Positions 4,547 to 6,825 of a stretch of DNA of 6,825 nucleotides are shown in pieces; within the stretch, counting starts at the first letter, position 1; each line of letters starts with the position of its first letter. The position numbers and the translations under genes are program-made. The notes under the pieces were generated by a model that did not search any database, was not told the DNA's origin, and saw only the letters and a list, made by a program, of their open reading frames with translations. Location of the stretch: NCBI GenBank assembly GCA_964403285.1, contig CAYOFG010000068.1, forward strand, positions 1-6,825, given 5' to 3'. The stretch is from WVXT01 sp964403285. Lineage in GTDB: Bacteria; UBA6262; WVXT01.

Positions 4547-6825
4547 TTATTTAGCGACAGCTATCTTTCCTAACATATGCCTCTTCTCTCCCTCGATCCA
4601 CACGCGGCAGACATAGCCTCCATTTGCCACCACTTTTCCAGAGAGGTTCTTGCCATCCCAGGGAACGCTGTTACTTTTCCTACCACCGTTGTCTCCGGCT
4701 GCATAGCTCTCATGCCAGACCTCTTGACCGAAAAGGTCATAAACTGTAATGGTTACATTAGAAGGCTCTTCCAGATCATATTCTATTAAAGTATTCTCTT
4801 TACCTGCCTTGAACGGATTGGGTCGATTGATAACCCCATCTCCGCCAAAGAAAGAGACATAGATTGGCTTACTCCGATTTATCCTTTCCTTATGCCCATA
4901 CTTATCTATTCCGTAATACTCTATAGTATGAGCCCCTGGGGAAAGAGTAAATGGTTCGACATAGGTCTTCCAGTCGGCACCATTGTCCCGGTAAAGGATG
5001 GTCTCTGCTACGATATCGGATATGGACATAATAATTATACGCGTAGTAGTTCTTAGATATAATGAACCATCCATTTCATTATAGACTCCATCAAATTTCA
5101 TTATTGTTTTTGGCGCACCAATAACTTCAATGTCAGCAGTGCGTCCCAATGTAGATTCAGGATTGTACAGTTTGGCATCAGAAGCCTCAATATAAATAAC
5201 TTGAGCAAGGTTATAACTCTCGAGGACAGTTTTTTCTCCTCCCTGTAAATAGAAACTCTTCATCTTCAATTCTCCTTCAGCTGGCGTCCCTTCAGGAGAA
5301 GAATAAGCAACCAATTTTATCTGTCTGGCATATTCACTGGGAGTGACCAGCTTTCCTGCACCCGTATCAATTAATTTAACTGTGAGAGGAAATTCTTCAC
5401 CAGTGTTGACTCTTTCAGGAGCCTCTAAGTCATAGCGCAACCCCCATGGCTTGATGTCTATAGCGTCAGTATATCCTGGTTCATGCCCCAAATTATCGCT
5501 TACCTTAAAGCGAATCTTTTCCACTGTGTCATAACTTACCTCGATTTCTGCTTGTCCATTGTTCAGCACTAATGGTGGCCCACTTTTCTTTATCCATGTG
5601 CCTGAAGCATCTTTGCCATTGACTGTACAAGCAGTTATTATAAATGGATTGTCTGCCTCGGTTATGACAGTCCGTGGCGAAGTCGCTGAATCAACCAGTT
5701 CAATAGTCAAAATAATTGAGCCGAGAGTTCTAGCTTCGAGCACATTGCTTTTAATCAGGTAAATACCGACTGGCTCTACTCTTTCAATTACCCAGGTATA
5801 GGAGGCTGGTGTTGGATCTTCGTTACCTACTGCATCTTTAGCCCTTACCTCAAATGTATGAGTTCCTTCACCTAAACCCGTGTAGCTTGCAGATGTAGCT
5901 GGACTATACCAAGACCAACTTCCACTATCCAGCCTGTATGAAAACTCGCATCCACTCTCATTCGCAATAAAGGTAAAATCAGCCGACGTGCTATTTGTGG
6001 GGTCAGGAGGATAAGAAGTTATGCCCGTATCCGGCACTGTGGTGTCGATTCTCCAGGTATATGATGCCGGTGTTGGGTCTTCATTACCTGTTACATCTTT
6101 AGCCTTAACATAAAATGTATGACTCCCTTCACCTAGACCTATATAACTCCTGGATGTGGCTGGACTATACACAGACCAACTTCCACTATCCATCCTGTAT
6201 GAAAACTCGCATCCACTCTCATTCGCGCTAAAGGTAAAATCAGCCGATGTGCTATTTGTGGGATCAGGAGGATAAGTATCTATGTTCGTATCCGGTGCTG
6301 TGGTATCGATTCTCCAGGTATATGATGCCGGTGTTGGGTCTTCATTACCTGTTACATCTTTAGCCTTAACATAAAATGTATGAGTCCCTTCACTTAAACC
6401 TGTATAACTCCTGGTTGTAGCTGGACTATAACCAGACCAGACCCCACTATCCAGCTTGTATGAAAACTCACACCCACTCTTATTCGCGCTAAAAGTAAAA
6501 TCAGCCGATGTGCTATTCGTAGGGTCAGGAGGATAAGTATCTATGTTCGTATCCGGTGCTGTGGTATCGATTCTCCAGGTATATGATGCCGGTGTTGGGT
6601 CTTCATTACCTGTTACATCTTTAGCCTTAACATAAAATGTATGAGTCCCTTCACTTAAACCTGTATAACTCTTGGTTGTAGCTGGACTATACACAGACCA
6701 ACCTCCACTATCCAGCCTGTATGAAAATTCACACCCACTCTTGTTCCCACTAAAGGTAAAATCAGCCGATGTGCTATTTGTAGGATTAGGAGGATAAGTA
6801 TCTATACTTGTATCTGGCGCTGTGG
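4547..6825 (-). CDS. Ig-like repeat surface/secreted protein with FlgD-like sorting-type C-terminal domain (5' end missing)
   Basis: The frame stays open to the right edge, so at least 758 codons are present and the true start is outside the window. Counting from the first full codon (6821-6823): residues 1-348 are four 87-residue Ig-like repeats (TxPDTxI...PTNSTSADFTF...GCEFSY...W..YSPAT...GTHTF.V.AKD..GNEDPTPASYTW). Residues about 352-458 and 462-568 are two further beta-rich domains that resemble each other. Residues 605-646 match the OmpL47/Ig type (YRDNGADW..Y..PF.L..GAHTI.Y...D..G). Residues 661-758 are a FlgD-like / CTD module (RPNPFKAG, IEYDLEEPSNV, TVYDLFGQEVW, W-D-G-K-N, NGGYVCRVW, IAVAK). 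No enzyme domain is visible. Adhesion, a stalk or surface-layer function is inferred. The PorV-like barrel gene directly downstream fits a sorted cargo. Nothing shows a signal peptide, because the N-terminus is not present. Confidence 0.9.
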   Translation of the reverse strand, partial: TAPDTSIDTYPPNPTNSTSADFTFSGNKSGCEFSYRLDSGGWSVYSPATTKSYTGLSEGTHTFYVKAKDVTGNEDPTPASYTWRIDTTAPDTNIDTYPPDPTNSTSADFTFSANKSGCEFSYKLDSGVWSGYSPATTRSYTGLSEGTHTFYVKAKDVTGNEDPTPASYTWRIDTTAPDTNIDTYPPDPTNSTSADFTFSANESGCEFSYRMDSGSWSVYSPATSRSYIGLGEGSHTFYVKAKDVTGNEDPTPASYTWRIDTTVPDTGITSYPPDPTNSTSADFTFIANESGCEFSYRLDSGSWSWYSPATSASYTGLGEGTHTFEVRAKDAVGNEDPTPASYTWVIERVEPVGIYLIKSNVLEARTLGSIILTIELVDSATSPRTVITEADNPFIITACTVNGKDASGTWIKKSGPPLVLNNGQAEIEVSYDTVEKIRFKVSDNLGHEPGYTDAIDIKPWGLRYDLEAPERVNTGEEFPLTVKLIDTGAGKLVTPSEYARQIKLVAYSSPEGTPAEGELKMKSFYLQGGEKTVLESYNLAQVIYIEASDAKLYNPESTLGRTADIEVIGAPKTIMKFDGVYNEMDGSLYLRTTTRIIIMSISDIVAETILYRDNGADWKTYVEPFTLSPGAHTIEYYGIDKYGHKERINRSKPIYVSFFGGDGVINRPNPFKAGKENTLIEYDLEEPSNVTITVYDLFGQEVWHESYAAGDNGGRKSNSVPWDGKNLSGKVVANGGYVCRVWIEGEKRHMLGKIAVAK
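4550..4843 (-). other. FlgD-like / type IX sorting-type C-terminal domain (98 residues)
   Basis: The last 98 residues begin GDGVINRPNPFKAG, where N-P-F is the typical opening of these domains. They continue with T-L-I-E-Y-D-L, V-T-I-T-V-Y-D-L-F-G-Q-E-V, a glycine-rich turn, W-D-G-K-N-x-x-G, and end K-I-A-V-A-K. This matches the FlgD Ig-like / Por-secretion C-terminal domain fold. In Bacteroidota this type is the sorting signal that is cleaved during type IX secretion; in other phyla its role is often unproven. The domain call is confident, its sorting function inferred. Confidence 0.8.
4886..5011 (-). other. OmpL47/Ig-type domain segment
   Basis: Residues 605-646 of the visible protein contain YRDNGADW, a Tyr-x-x-Pro-Phe turn, then SPGAHTIEYYGIDKYGHKE. 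This order (aromatic-rich strand, Gly, Trp, Tyr-Pro, Gly-x-His-Thr, Asp-x-x-Gly-x-x-Glu) is that of OmpL47/Ig-type surface domains. It also mirrors the centre of the 87-residue repeats in the same protein. Confidence 0.55.
5120..5770 (-). repeat. Two diverged, mutually similar beta-sandwich-like domains
   Basis: Visible-protein residues 352-458 (5450-5770) and 462-568 (5120-5440) share a layout. Each has a Gly-led strand followed by LTIELVD or LTVKLID, a variable loop, a strand then a Gly-containing loop, an L-x-x-x/G-G-x strand with S-Y, then I-R-F-K-V-S-D or I-Y-I-E-A-S-D, and a closing D-I strand. They look like an old internal duplication of an Ig/invasin-like domain. No specific family could be named by eye. 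Confidence 0.5.
5780..6823 (-). repeat. Four tandem 261-bp (87-residue) Ig-like repeats, continuing past the right edge
   Basis: The units lie at 6563-6823, 6302-6562, 6041-6301 and 5780-6040, all exactly 261 bp and in register. Each ends in the Y-T-W-x-I module. The three nearest the right edge end in WRIDT and are close in DNA sequence. The unit at 5780-6040 is the most diverged (FEVRAKDAVG, WVIE). The two bases left at the edge (6824-6825) fit the ACC threonine codon that precedes a unit elsewhere, so at least one more unit probably lies outside. Each unit has a single Cys in the S-G-C-E-F motif. Confidence 0.92.
6264..6671 (-). repeat. 147-bp exact direct repeat spanning adjacent Ig units
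   Basis: Positions 6264-6410 and 6525-6671 are identical base for base. After a single C/T difference (6411 versus 6672) the match continues for about 19 more bases. The exact tract crosses unit boundaries and includes synonymous positions, so it reflects recent duplication or gene conversion, not protein-level selection alone. Confidence 0.9.

Noticed and set aside
4547..6694. GTG at 6692-6694 as the start of the Ig-repeat gene
   Set aside because: The same frame stays open for 43 further codons to the window edge and encodes most of another full Ig repeat. The GTG is an internal Val in the W-S-V-Y motif, and no Shine-Dalgarno precedes it.
5780..6823. CRISPR array or mobile-element repeats
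   Set aside because: The 261-bp units have no unique spacers and form one continuous reading frame of Ig-like protein repeats.

Overview
The window holds four genes in one direction, all on the minus strand, so transcription runs from 6825 towards 1. In that order they are: (i) the 3' part of a surface or secreted protein made of Ig-like repeats, ending in a FlgD-like / sorting-type C-terminal domain (4547-6825, 5' end outside the window); (ii) a PorV/PorQ (UPF0164)-type outer-membrane beta-barrel with its own C-terminal FlgD-like Ig domain (3220-4527); (iii) a 1013-residue exported protein made almost entirely of about 26 TPR units (97-3138); and (iv) the first 27 codons of what looks like a MotA/TolQ/ExbB proton-channel protein (1-82). 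The gaps are 19, 81 and 14 bp, and each of the three visible starts has an AGGAGG-type Shine-Dalgarno, so a single operon is the simplest reading. No RNA gene, CRISPR array, transposase or canonical terminator was seen. The operon promoter must lie beyond 6825, unless there is an internal one that cannot be recognised here.

Organism: signal peptides, an outer-membrane barrel and an ExbB-type protein indicate a diderm (Gram-negative-type) bacterium. PorV/PorQ-like barrels, FlgD-like C-terminal domains, very long TPR proteins and ExbB-type genes are a combination I associate with little-cultivated phyla such as Omnitrophota, Aerophobota, WOR-3 or KSB1-like groups. The sequence does not fix the phylum, and this assignment is low-confidence inference.

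How the genes may work together: the barrel and the sorting-type C-terminal domain of its upstream neighbour resemble the shuttle/cargo pair of type IX secretion (PorV and a CTD cargo). The TPR protein and proton channel resemble the periplasmic scaffold and energising motor of Tol/Ton/Agl-type envelope machines. Together they suggest an envelope export, surface-attachment or motility module. The link is inferred from gene order and domain type and has not been demonstrated.

The most notable sequence-level features are: four in-register 261-bp (87-residue) Ig repeats running off the right edge, including a 147-bp exact duplication; a 15-bp tandem repeat encoding the hydrophilic tail of the TPR protein; and two adjacent stem-loops at the barrel/TPR gene junction.
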